Below the pieces are notes generated by a model that did no database searches, was not told the origin of the DNA, and saw only the letters and a program-made list of their open reading frames with translations. The position numbers were made by a program, and so were the translations under genes. Positions 9,668 to 18,167 of a stretch of DNA of 64,000 nucleotides are shown piece after piece. Source of the DNA: CAVPTL01 sp963729195 (lineage in GTDB: Bacteria > Actinomycetota > Thermoleophilia > Gaiellales > JAICJC01); assembly GCA_963729195.1 (NCBI GenBank), contig CAVSNF010000019.1:124001-188000 (forward strand), in the 5' to 3' direction. Positions within the stretch are counted from its first letter, which is position 1. Each line of letters begins with the position of its first letter.

Positions 9668-10042
9668 TTAGGAGTACCAGGCGGGAGGATCGACCCCGGG
9701 GGCGGGTGGCTCGGCCGTCTGACCGCCGGCGTACTCGGGCCGCTCTGTGGTGGCACACCACACCGACACGCTCTCGAACCGCTCAGCCATCAACCGGGCG
9801 GTCACGTCCTGGACGGCGGCGTCGGTGACGCTGGCGCGGGCGTCGGTCTCGATCACCAGCAGCCCCTCCTGCCCCTCGGTGAAGTAGGTGGCGCGCACAC
9901 CTGTTCCTGACAGCGGCTGCTTGAGCCAGTGAAAGCCGATCCCGTCCAGTTCCGGCCCCCAGTCGAAGCGGTAGCCGAGTGGCTCCAGGAACGCGCGCAG
10001 GCCTTCGACCGGGATCGCCGAGAACCTCACCTCGAGACGCAT
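9668..10042 (-). CDS. Hypothetical protein downstream of a spermidine-synthase-like gene
   Basis: 124 residues from ATG 10042, which overlaps the upstream stop as TGATG. It shows alternating strand/helix pattern (MRLEVRFSAIPVEGLRAFLE, ARATYF-like strand, TDAAVQDVTARLMAERFE) but no motif I recognise. The overlap suggests a coupled partner of the upstream membrane protein. Confidence 0.6.
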   Translation of the reverse strand: MRLEVRFSAIPVEGLRAFLEPLGYRFDWGPELDGIGFHWLKQPLSGTGVRATYFTEGQEGLLVIETDARASVTDAAVQDVTARLMAERFESVSVWCATTERPEYAGGQTAEPPAPGVDPPAWYS

Positions 10043-11518
10043 CAGCCGGCTCCCGCATATCGCACGATCAGCTGGTCGGTCATCCACTCCACCGGAGCGC
10101 GATCGTCCGTCAACGGATCACTCGCAGGCGGCTCGGGCTTCAACGTGATGGCCAGGTCGGCGGCGGGGGTGAGGGCGGGGGAGGCGGCGATCAGGCGTGC
10201 CCGCAGTGTCCGGGCGGAGACCGGCCGCGTGAACGCCACCACGATCTCGTTGAAGCCGCTGATGCGCCACCGATAGACGCCAGGGAACACTGTGGCCATG
10301 GTGCCGGCCACGGCCTGGGGGAGTTCTTCGTTGTCGGGGATGGTGCCGACGTTGGCCATCACCATCCCGCCGGGCTGCAGGCGATCCTGGGCCAGCCGCC
10401 AGAACTCCTGGGTGGTGAGGTAGAACGGGATGTAGGGCTGGCGAAACGCGTCCAGGAAGATCGCGTCGTAGCGGGTGGAGTGTGTGGCCAGGTACGGGCG
10501 GCCGTCTGCGGTCGCGACCCGCACACGGGGGTTGGAGTCGAGGCCGAAGTAGCGGCGGCCAATCTGCGTGACCGTCGGGATCAAGTTCGATGCCGAGCAC
10601 GTTCACCCTCGGCCAGTAGGTGCCGTATGCCCGCCCCACCGTGCCGCCGGCGTATCCGATCATGGCCAGCGACCGCAGCCCGGGCCCGTGGAGAAGCGGT
10701 GCCAGCAGGAACTGATCCCAGTACCCCCCGGTGAGCACTCGGTGGGGGTACCACACCGAATGGTCGGCCCAGCCTTCGTTGAGGTGGAGCACGCGGCCGT
10801 GGTGTGCGATCTCCTGCACCTGGATGAACTGGTAGGCCGACTCGCCCTCCCAGACGACTCCGGCGCCGGGCTTGACCAGCCCCGGCGGGATCAGCGCCAC
10901 CACCGCAACCGCCGCCGGTACCAATACGTACCGGCGCCCCAGCGCGGGGGTCGCGGCCAGTCCCAGCATGGCTGCGGTCAGGAGCATGGTGCGGCGGGTT
11001 CCGATCAGCGGGATCAGCACGACCACCGGCAGGAAGGTGCCGAGGATCGCGCCGGCGGTGGAAAGCGCGTACATCCGGCCCGCGATCTCGCCGGCCCGCT
11101 CGACCGAGTCGACGGCCAGCCGAACGGCGAACGGCGAGGCCATGCCCAGCAGTGTGATCGGCACCGAGAACAGCGCCATCGATGCGAAGAACGACCCCAG
11201 GAATGCGCCCACGGAGGCTTCGGCAAACGCGCCCACCGCGGCAGAGAGCAGCGGCTCGGCGACGAACGGGATGATGGCGATCGCGATCGCAGCGCACAGC
11301 ACCAGCCCGCACATGTAGCGCAGGCTGGGGTGGCGATCGGCCAGCCGGCCGCCCCAGAAGTAGCCGACCGACAGGTAGATCAGGATCAGGCCGATGATGT
11401 TTGCCCACACCAGGATGGACGCTCCGAAGAACGGAGCGAGCAGCCGTGAGGCGGTCATCTCGGTGGCCATCGTGCCGGCTCCGGCGACGAATACCAGGGG
11501 ATAGAGAAGGCGGTTCAC
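10042..11518 (-). CDS. Membrane-fused spermidine synthase-like protein, frame break
   Basis: Eight or so hydrophobic helices (from LLYPLVFVAGAGTMATEM, with TASRLLAPFFG typical of this group) are followed by a Rossmann methyltransferase-fold domain: SLAMIGYAGGTVGRAY and LGIELDP at the nucleotide-binding end, then DAIFLDAFRQPYIPFYL and GGMVMANV. The frame breaks near 10580, between LGIELDP and TVTQIGRRYFG. Whether the product is a polyamine is not shown by the sequence. The GTG start at 11518 is nine bases from TACTCT. Confidence 0.8.
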
Positions 11519-11527
11519 GTTTCCCGC

Positions 11528-11547
11528 AGAGTATCCGTGGGTATGAT
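11528..11547. promoter_or_regulatory. Divergent promoter region
   Basis: Minus-strand TACTCT (11528-11533) is nine bases before the GTG at 11518; plus-strand TATGAT (11542-11547) is nine bases before the ATG at 11557. The stretch is nearly the same as the one at 7399-7417. Confidence 0.4.
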
Positions 11548-11556
11548 GGCGCGGCT

Positions 11557-12021
11557 ATGAAGCGCGTCTCGATTGCCAATCCCACCTTTGAGTACGACCC
11601 GGCCGATCCCGAGGGATACAAGGCGGGGATGTTTCGCATCGGCCCGTCCGTGGAGGCGACCGGCACCGGCTCGACGGTGTACGAGCTGCACGCGGGCGAG
11701 ACGCTCTGCCCGTACCACTATGAGTACGGTGAGGAGGAGTGGCTGCTGGTGCTGCAGGGCCGGCCGACGGTGCGCCACCCCGAGGGCAGCGATCAGCTCG
11801 ACCAGTGGGATCTGGTGTTCTTCCCGTCCGGCCCCGCCGGTGCCCACCGCGTCCAGAACGACACCGACGAGACGGTGCGGGTGCTGATGTACTCCAACAT
11901 CACCCATCCCTGCGCGACCGTCTACCCCGACAGCGACAAGATCGGGGTGTGGACCGGAAACCGCGCTGACGACCTGATGGTGAAGCGCACCAGCGGCGTG
12001 GAGTACTACGAAGGCGAGTAG
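11557..12021 (+). CDS. Cupin domain protein
   Basis: A 154-residue single-domain cupin. Motif 1 is read in LCPYHYEYGEEEWLLVLQG (histidines and glutamate of the metal site) and motif 2 in GPAGAHRVQNDTDE. Such proteins bind a metal and a small ligand or sugar; the substrate is unknown. It ends 31 bases before the start of ssrA. Confidence 0.75.
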   Translation: MKRVSIANPTFEYDPADPEGYKAGMFRIGPSVEATGTGSTVYELHAGETLCPYHYEYGEEEWLLVLQGRPTVRHPEGSDQLDQWDLVFFPSGPAGAHRVQNDTDETVRVLMYSNITHPCATVYPDSDKIGVWTGNRADDLMVKRTSGVEYYEGE

Positions 12022-12031
12022 CGCCGCCCGG

Positions 12032-12037
12032 TAGAAT
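12032..12037 (+). promoter_or_regulatory. Candidate -10 box of ssrA
   Basis: TAGAAT, 15 bases before the mature 5' end of tmRNA, leaving room for the 5' leader that RNase P removes. No convincing -35 box is seen. Confidence 0.45.
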
Positions 12038-12052
12038 GGGTGGGTGGTTCCT

Positions 12053-12407
12053 GGGGGCGTACTGGTTTCGACATGGTCGTTTCTCGGGGAAGGTTGCAAG
12101 CCGAGGTTCCAGGTGGCCTCGTAAAATCCCTGGAAAACCGCAAGTGCGGAAAATGATCTCGCACTCGCTGCCTAATTAATTAGGTAGCGCGTCGGCCCCT
12201 CCGGCCCGTGGGAGGGATCGCCGGCGTCAGCTAACGGGCTTGCTGGAAGGGGGAGCGCCTGCGCCGCCGACCGGGACTTCAAAGACGGGCTAGTCCGTAG
12301 GGTGGCCTGTTCGGGGGCAGCCCAAGGGCGAATTTCAAACCCGGACTACGCTTGTAGACGCTTTCTTCGTGCGGTCATGGACGCGGGTTCGATTCCCGCC
12401 GCCTCCA
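12053..12407 (+). ncRNA. ssrA: Transfer-messenger RNA (tmRNA)
   Basis: Rescues stalled ribosomes together with SmpB. The 5' end GGGGGCGTACTGGTTTCGAC pairs with the 3' end CGCCTCC to form the tRNA-like acceptor stem, and GGTTCGATTCCC is the T-arm. CCA is not encoded. The tag frame reads GCA AGT GCG GAA AAT GAT CTC GCA CTC GCT GCC TAA (12140-12175), giving ASAENDLALAA if it resumes at that GCA; the LAA ending is the usual protease signal. The resume codon is inferred. Confidence 0.95.
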
Positions 12408-12733
12408 TTGGTGTGTTTCACGAACTGTTTCAGAACACGGCAATTTTGGGGCCGAATTCCCGCTCGAGCCAGCCTGGCCTTCACATGACGGTCAGGCCGG
12501 CTGATTCATGGCATGGCGAAGCCCACCCTCGGTGTGGTGAGGAGCGGGCTGGGGTGGTTCCCTTAGGTGTCGCCAGCTCTGATCCGCTTCCCGTTCGGCT
12601 GAGGCTGAGCCTGGGCTAGAACGGGATGGCGCCGTTGAAATTGCGTAACGTCATCTTGCTCGGGTCACCGACCGGGCGGCCTGAGCCGCCGGGTGAGATG
12701 TCCGACTCGTGACCCCCTGGGACCAACCGCGAG
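12408..12733. other. Non-coding stretch after ssrA
   Basis: No believable gene. It holds one long hairpin (12472-12497) and a short GC hairpin with arms GGCGGC and GCCGCC at 12675-12690. Position directly after the ssrA 3' end makes it a candidate island border, but I see no clear copy of the ssrA end downstream. Confidence 0.4.
12472..12497. terminator. Hairpin, possible terminator after ssrA
   Basis: Arms GCCTGGCC and GGTCAGGC with a ten-base loop. There is no run of T after it, so a rho-independent role is uncertain. Confidence 0.25.
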
Positions 12734-13621
12734 CTACTCGGGCTCAGTTGTGTCCGAGCTGGCGGCCTCGATCTTTTGGATCAGATCGTTGGCCCAGGTG
12801 ACCGCGTCGGCCACGGTGCGGAATACGCCGGGGATCCCTTCGGCTGCTTCGTTGTAGATTGTCTCCCACTTGTGGTGTTGGACGACAGTCGGCGGCCATG
12901 GTTGTGCTTTGCGAGAGGTGAACAGTCGCATGCAGATCACCTTGATCTTGGCGTAGTCAAGTTTCGGGTCGGTGGCAGCGTCTATTTGCAGATCAACGAG
13001 ATCGTGTGCCCGTTCGTTCTGACCGGTTCTGGTGACTGACGTGCAGGCATGGAGCTTCTGGGCGATCTGGTGGTAGGGGTGGATCACCGAGAGGTTGTCG
13101 GGGCGGGGAAGACCGACCTGATCGAATAGTTCGAGTACCGCTTCGGCTACTTCGGTCTCTGGCTCCTCGGTACTGCCCACCTCGTCGTGTCCGACTTCCA
13201 ACGTGACCGTCACCCATGCGCTGCCTCGATAGTTCAACCGGATCTTGTACGGCTGCATGATGTAATCCTCTGGGGCGTTTTTGGGCTGCGCCGGCTCGCC
13301 TTGTTCGAGGGTGCCGGTAAACCCGGCCCATCCGGTCGCCAGATTTGCCGCTAACTCGTCGGCGTAGTTCTCGATGGTCAGCGAGTTGGCTCGGGCAGTG
13401 TCGAGGTCTGGCGTGAACCGGGTGTCGTGAGTTCCGTGTCGGAGCTTCATCCCGGTTCCGCCTTTGATCACACCTTCTGGAAGCACCTGTCCGACGATGG
13501 CGTTTGCCATCACTCGTTCGATGCGGTACATCAGCTCGCCGCCTCGTTTCTTGGCGATGTTGTTGATCCGATCTTTGAGAGATCCGAGCGTTCGCGGCGG
13601 TTCTCGGTCTGGTTCGGTCAT
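12734..13621 (-). CDS. AbiEii-type nucleotidyltransferase toxin
   Basis: Second gene of a type IV (AbiE) toxin-antitoxin operon, a nucleotidyltransferase that blocks growth and can abort phage infection. The 295 residues start within the antitoxin stop (four-base overlap). The family layout is visible: VIKGGTGMKLRHG, then the acidic pair DTRFTPDLDTA, and the late KLHACTSVTRTGQNERAHDL resembling the conserved lysine/aspartate region. Codon use is less GC-biased than that of the neighbours, which fits acquired DNA. Confidence 0.8.
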   Translation of the reverse strand: MTEPDREPPRTLGSLKDRINNIAKKRGGELMYRIERVMANAIVGQVLPEGVIKGGTGMKLRHGTHDTRFTPDLDTARANSLTIENYADELAANLATGWAGFTGTLEQGEPAQPKNAPEDYIMQPYKIRLNYRGSAWVTVTLEVGHDEVGSTEEPETEVAEAVLELFDQVGLPRPDNLSVIHPYHQIAQKLHACTSVTRTGQNERAHDLVDLQIDAATDPKLDYAKIKVICMRLFTSRKAQPWPPTVVQHHKWETIYNEAAEGIPGVFRTVADAVTWANDLIQKIEAASSDTTEPE

Positions 13622-14169
13622 GTCGCCATTTCGAGCTCGTGGAGGACATGGCCGGCCTCATTCTTTCGGATCAGTCCGGTTTGGGCCGCTTCGTGTGTCG
13701 CCTGGATCAGCCGGTCAGTCATGATCTCGTTGCGGCAGTCCAAGATCGCCCGGCCGACGGTCGTCGCTGGAATCCCCTCATAGAGGGTGATGCCGTCATT
13801 GGGCAACTCACGCTGCTCGACCTCGACGAAGGCGGGGAGATGCTGGCGCGAATGGCGAGTGGTTGCCACGCGGATACGTCGTGGGTTGGCGAAGGCCAGA
13901 TCGTGGAGGGCTAGGACGGCGTCGCCGACAAGGTAGGCGTCACCTCCGACGAGCAAAACAGCTTCCATAAACTGCTCCTTGCCGTCATGGGGGATGTCCT
14001 CAAACCGGTACACCCCTCGGCCGACCTGTTCGAGGCCGCCACGGTATGCCAGCTTTCTGAGTTCGACCGTAGGGATGCCGAGATCGTCGGCATCAGCGGT
14101 CGTCACGTACCCGTACTGTTCAAGAGCTCGCTCGTGGAGCCGGCGTCGGTATGTCGGTTTCAGTGCCAT
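13618..14169 (-). CDS. AbiEi-type antitoxin and repressor
   Basis: 183 residues: an N-terminal winged helix (RALEQYGYVTTADADDLGI, LRKLAYRGGLEQVGRGVYRF) followed by the AbiEi C-terminal domain (RIRVATTRHSRQHLP, ATTVGRAILDCRN). In this family it neutralises the toxin and represses the operon by binding inverted repeats. GAGGAG precedes the ATG. The operator array lies just upstream (14193-14250). Confidence 0.82.
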   Translation of the reverse strand: MALKPTYRRRLHERALEQYGYVTTADADDLGIPTVELRKLAYRGGLEQVGRGVYRFEDIPHDGKEQFMEAVLLVGGDAYLVGDAVLALHDLAFANPRRIRVATTRHSRQHLPAFVEVEQRELPNDGITLYEGIPATTVGRAILDCRNEIMTDRLIQATHEAAQTGLIRKNEAGHVLHELEMAT

Positions 14170-14192
14170 GGTCTCCTCATTCTAACGCAATC

Positions 14193-14250
14193 GTACCGAA
14201 AACAGTACTGTCAGATTAGATTCTGGTACAAGAGCGTACCGTTTTCGGTA
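14193..14250. promoter_or_regulatory. Inverted-repeat operator array of the AbiE operon
   Basis: TACCGAAAAC (14194-14203) and GTTTTCGGTA (14241-14250) are a perfect ten-base inverted pair 37 bases apart. Inside are further palindromes: TACCGTTTTCGGTA (14237-14250), GGTAC-N6-GTACC (14225-14240) and GTAC-N8-GTAC (14193-14208). AbiEi repressors are known to bind inverted repeats in this position. Confidence 0.6.
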
Positions 14251-14428
14251 TGGACACGTCGTTTTCTACGCTGGAATCCTTCACACGTCGGCCCTCCCGC
14301 AATCAGGCATCGCCGTCATGCGGCATCAGCGATAGATCTCCTACATGGTGGTCGCCGCGGCTCTCGACCGCGTCCGGAACGAGCGCGACGAGCCGCTGTT
14401 CGTCGCCAAGGGCGGAATCGCGAAATGA
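14250..14428 (+). pseudogene. Remnant resembling an AbiEii-like nucleotidyltransferase start
   Basis: From ATG 14250 the translation starts MDTSFSTLESFTRR, then frames change and a segment from 14345 reads ALDRVRNERDEPLFVAKGGI before a stop at 14426. The LFxxKGGxA pattern is how AbiEii-type proteins begin their catalytic core. The rest of the domain is missing. The match is by eye and weak. Confidence 0.3.
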
Positions 14429-14623
14429 TTGATGAGATCAACAGCGCCGACCGCGGCGCCTGAGCCCACGACTCGTATCGCCGCGGAGGGGTGCCGCAAC
14501 GCATCGAGCAGCAGTGGCGTCGACTTCGCCGTTTTGCGGATCGCACACGGCGCAAAGGCCAGTGCCGTAAATTGTCCATGCCCTAACTCGTTCGAATCCT
14601 CGAGGCGGTCGGAGGCGGGAGAG
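14429..14623. other. Non-coding remainder before ppk2
   Basis: No gene is supported. GGAGGCGGGAG immediately before 14624 is the ribosome binding site of the next gene. TTCGAATCCTC at 14590 looks like part of a tRNA T-arm, but no tRNA can be folded around it. Confidence 0.35.
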
Positions 14624-15445
14624 ATGAGCAAGAAGTCGAAGGCAGAGGAAGAGCAGGATCAGCCGGCGGAGAAGATGAAGCGCAAAGCGTACGAGCGCGA
14701 GATGAGGATCCTCCAAGGCGAACTCGTGGCCATGCAGGAGTGGGTCAAGACCACCGGCGCGAGGATCTGCGTCGTGTTCGAGGGCGTGGACAGCGCCGGC
14801 AAGGGCGGCACGATTCGGCGGATCACCGAGCGCACGAGCCCGCGCGTGTTCAAGCACATCGCGCTGCCGGCCCCCGACGAGCGGGTCAAGTCGCAGATGT
14901 ACATCCAGCGCTACATGGCCCATTTTCCGGCGGCCGGGGAGGTCGTGATCTTCGACCGCAGCTGGTACAACCGCGCCGGGGTCGAGCCGGTCTTGGGCTA
15001 CTGCACGCCGCAGCAGACCGAGCGGTTCTTGCGGATGGTGCCGCTGGTCGAGAAGGCGATGGTCGACGACGGGATCATCCTGATCAAGTACTTCCTCAAC
15101 GTCAGCCGAGACGAGCAGACCCGACGACTCGAAAGCCGGATCGATGACCCACGCAAGATCTGGAAGCTCTCCCCCACGGACTTGAAGTCCTACGGCCGCC
15201 GGTACGACTACCTGCGGGCCCGCGATGCCATGTTCATCGCCACCGACACCGAGTGGGCGCCGTGGCACATCGTGGACAACGACGACAAGAAGCGCGGCCG
15301 GCTCAACATCATCTCCCACCTGCTCAGCCAAATACCCTACGAACCGCTCGCGGCGCCGGGCGTGAAGATGCCGGAACCGCCGAGCCGAGATGGGTACGTC
15401 GAGCCGGAGTCGTCGCGGCCAAACGTTCCCACGATCTTCTCGTAA
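14624..15445 (+). CDS. PPK2-family polyphosphate kinase
   Basis: Transfers phosphate between polyphosphate and nucleotides. 273 residues with a P-loop FEGVDSAGKGGTIRRITE and the second motif FDRSWYNRAGVE, then KLSPTDLKSYGRRYDY. The P-loop reads GVDSAGKGG where many family members have GRDAAGKGG. A strong ribosome binding site fixes the ATG. It is followed after one base by the P-type ATPase, so the two are probably one operon. A second PPK2 lies at 22131. Confidence 0.9.
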   Translation: MSKKSKAEEEQDQPAEKMKRKAYEREMRILQGELVAMQEWVKTTGARICVVFEGVDSAGKGGTIRRITERTSPRVFKHIALPAPDERVKSQMYIQRYMAHFPAAGEVVIFDRSWYNRAGVEPVLGYCTPQQTERFLRMVPLVEKAMVDDGIILIKYFLNVSRDEQTRRLESRIDDPRKIWKLSPTDLKSYGRRYDYLRARDAMFIATDTEWAPWHIVDNDDKKRGRLNIISHLLSQIPYEPLAAPGVKMPEPPSRDGYVEPESSRPNVPTIFS

Positions 15446-15446
15446 C

Positions 15447-18167
15447 GTGGCGGCTGACGAGAACATCACCGTCGCGGGCAACTGGTATGCGCTGACGCCG
15501 CAGGACGTCTCGAGCAAACTCGGGGTCGACCCCGCCGAGGGCCTGTCCGCGGCCAAGGCCGCTGAGCTGCTGCAGAAGAATGGGCCGAACGCGCTTCCGG
15601 CCGAGGCGACGGTGCCCGGCTGGCAGCAGTTCCTGGCCCAGTACCGAAGCTACATGCAGATCATCCTGGTCGCGGCGGCGGTTGCCTCGATCGTGATCGG
15701 CGAGATCTCCACCGGCGTCGCTGTGCTGGCGATCACAGCGTTGAATGCGCTGGGTGGGATGCGGCAGCAGGGCAAGGCGGAAAGCGCCATGAACGCGCTC
15801 CAGTCGATGCTCAAGGCATCCGCCCGGGTGCGGCGAGACGGGGCAGAGGTCAAGATCGACGCTGAGCAGGTCGTGGTTGGTGATGTGGTTTTGCTCACCG
15901 CCGGCGACGACGTCTGCGCCGACGGTCGCATCATCCAGGCCGCGTCTTTGCAGATCGACGAGTCCGGGCTGACGGGTGAGAGCGTGCCCGCATCCAAGGA
16001 CGCTGATGTCATCACGGACGAGCAGCCGGGTGTGGGAGACCAGTCGAACATGGCGTTCATGAACTCTCCCGTCACGCACGGCAGCGGCGTGATGGTCGTC
16101 ACCGGGACGGGCGCCGAGACGGAGGTGGGCAAGATCTCGGGGATGCTGAAGTCGACGCCCACCCTGAAGACCCCGTTGACTGCGCAGCTGGACACGTTGA
16201 CGCTGTGGATCGCGGGTGCCGCCGGCTTGACCATCGCGATCATGTTTGCCCTCGGAATCTCTCGCGACCAGTCGGCCCAGACGATCTTCACGACCGCCAT
16301 CGCGTTGGCGTTGGCCGCCGTGCCGATGGCGATGCCGACCGTGCTGCAGGTGATCCTCTCGAGGGGCTCCACCACCCTCGCTGCAGAGGGTGCTGTGGTG
16401 AAGAGCCTGGCCTCGGTGGAGACATTGGGCTCGACCTCGGCGATCAACTCGGACAAGACCGGCACCCTCACGCTGAACCAGGTCACCGTCGTTGAGGTGA
16501 TCGACCCGACCGACCGCTACGAGATCACCGGGATGGGCTACGGCCTGGAAGGCGACGTCAAGCACACCGCCGGAAACACCAACACCATCGAGCAGGCGAT
16601 TCTGCCGTTTCTGATCGCCAACGACGCCAAGCTGGTCGACGGCAAGGTGGTCGGCGACCCCACCGAAGGTGCGCTGCTGGTGCTGGGAAGCAAGGCCAAG
16701 ATCGACGTGGACGCCACCCAGGCCACCTACGCGAGGCGGGCGACGCTGCCGTTTGATCCCACCTACAAGCTGATGGCGGTGTTTGCAGACGCCACCGACG
16801 ACTCCGGAAACGCCGTTGTGCGAGCGTTCGTCAAGGGTGCCGGGCCGGCGGTGATCGGCCGGGCGAGCTCAGCCCTGGCCGACGGCAAGAGCGTGCCGTG
16901 GGGTGACGATGAGGGCGCACGAGCGGCCCAGGAGATGGATCGCCTCGGCGGCAAGGGCCTGCGGGTGATGGTGGCGGCCACGCGAGATATCGCCGCTGCC
17001 GAGTTTGATCCCGACGGAGACCTGCTGTCGCTGATGACGGGCCTGCAGATGACCGCAATGGTGGGGATGATCGATCCCCCCCGAGCAGAGTCCAAGGACG
17101 CTGTGCGAAACGCCCAGAACGCAAATATCCGGGTGCGGATGGTGACCGGCGATGACATCGTCACCGGCGCTGCGATTGCAAAGCAGCTCGATATCCCCGG
17201 CGAGGCCATCCTCGGCTCTGACTTTGCGGCGCTCTCCGAGCAGGAGCGGCTCGACCGGATCGACCAGATCGGCGTTGTCGGACGGGTGGCACCCGAGCAC
17301 AAGGTGCTGATGGTGGAGACCCTGCGCAAGAAGGGCGATGTGGTCGCGATGACCGGCGACGGCGTCAACGACGCCCCGGCGATCAAGGCCGCCGACATCG
17401 GCATTGCCATGGGATCGGGTACGGAGGTCGCCAAGAACGCGGGCAAGATGATCCTCACCGACGACAACTTCGCCACCATCGTGCGTGCCGTCTCCGAGGG
17501 CCGAAAGCTCTACGACAACATGCTGAAGTACATCCGGTTCATGATGGTGGCACTGGTCACCTACGTGGTCACGTTCCTGCTGGCGAGCCTGCTCAACATC
17601 GCCGGTGGACAGCCGTTCTCGGCCGCTCAGATCCTTTGGATCAACTTCCTGATCACCGCCCCGGTCGGGATCGCGCTGGGTCTCGACAAGGAGACCCCCG
17701 GGCTGATGGTGCGCAAACCCCGCCCACGCACCGACTCGATTATGTCCCCGGCGGTGATGCGAACGGTGGGGCTGGCGGGTCTCTTCATGTCGGTCGCGAT
17801 CGATGTGGTGATCGTCTACGGAAAGGACCAGTACGACAGCGTCGCCATCGGCAGCACGATGGGACTGGTCGGGTTCTCGCTGATGCTGGTGGTGGCGGCC
17901 CTGGAATGCCGTGACCAGACGGGATCGGTGCTGCGCACCGAGACGTTCGACAACAACACCGTGAACATCACCGTCCTGGTGGAGGTTGCGCTTGCGCTGA
18001 TGATCGCCCGCGGCGGTGCGCTGACCTCGCTGCTCAACACCCAGACCCTCACCGGCCGGCAGTGGCTGATCGGCGCGCTGCCCGCCCTGATCCTGTTCAT
18101 CCTCTGGGAGCTCGGCAAGCTGATCGTACGCCGCGAGTCAGAAGCGCCGCAGACAGGCGCCACTTAG
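15447..18167 (+). CDS. P-type cation-transporting ATPase
   Basis: 906 residues. Present are the N-terminal cation ATPase domain (GLSAAKAAELLQKNGPNALP), the actuator loop DESGLTGESVP, the phosphorylation site SDKTGTLT (Asp near residue 336), and the hinge MTGDGVNDAPAIKAADIGIAMG. The ion-binding helix reads VPMAMPTVLQV, as in plasma-membrane H+-ATPases, whereas the C-terminal helices (ILWINFLITAPVGIALG) resemble the P2-type cation pumps. The ion is therefore uncertain. The GTG start follows the ppk2 stop by one base. Confidence 0.9.
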   Translation: MAADENITVAGNWYALTPQDVSSKLGVDPAEGLSAAKAAELLQKNGPNALPAEATVPGWQQFLAQYRSYMQIILVAAAVASIVIGEISTGVAVLAITALNALGGMRQQGKAESAMNALQSMLKASARVRRDGAEVKIDAEQVVVGDVVLLTAGDDVCADGRIIQAASLQIDESGLTGESVPASKDADVITDEQPGVGDQSNMAFMNSPVTHGSGVMVVTGTGAETEVGKISGMLKSTPTLKTPLTAQLDTLTLWIAGAAGLTIAIMFALGISRDQSAQTIFTTAIALALAAVPMAMPTVLQVILSRGSTTLAAEGAVVKSLASVETLGSTSAINSDKTGTLTLNQVTVVEVIDPTDRYEITGMGYGLEGDVKHTAGNTNTIEQAILPFLIANDAKLVDGKVVGDPTEGALLVLGSKAKIDVDATQATYARRATLPFDPTYKLMAVFADATDDSGNAVVRAFVKGAGPAVIGRASSALADGKSVPWGDDEGARAAQEMDRLGGKGLRVMVAATRDIAAAEFDPDGDLLSLMTGLQMTAMVGMIDPPRAESKDAVRNAQNANIRVRMVTGDDIVTGAAIAKQLDIPGEAILGSDFAALSEQERLDRIDQIGVVGRVAPEHKVLMVETLRKKGDVVAMTGDGVNDAPAIKAADIGIAMGSGTEVAKNAGKMILTDDNFATIVRAVSEGRKLYDNMLKYIRFMMVALVTYVVTFLLASLLNIAGGQPFSAAQILWINFLITAPVGIALGLDKETPGLMVRKPRPRTDSIMSPAVMRTVGLAGLFMSVAIDVVIVYGKDQYDSVAIGSTMGLVGFSLMLVVAALECRDQTGSVLRTETFDNNTVNITVLVEVALALMIARGGALTSLLNTQTLTGRQWLIGALPALILFILWELGKLIVRRESEAPQTGAT

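Noticed and set aside
12302..12619. A 105-residue frame across the ssrA 3' half
   Set aside because: It lies over the tRNA-like part of tmRNA and has no recognisable protein features.
14585..14612. TTCGAATCC stretch as a tRNA T-arm or attachment site
   Set aside because: No matching acceptor, D or anticodon arm is found, and it is not the same as the ssrA end.
14341..14631. A 96-residue minus-strand frame before ppk2
   Set aside because: No ribosome binding site, no family pattern, and it covers the remnant and the ppk2 ribosome binding site.
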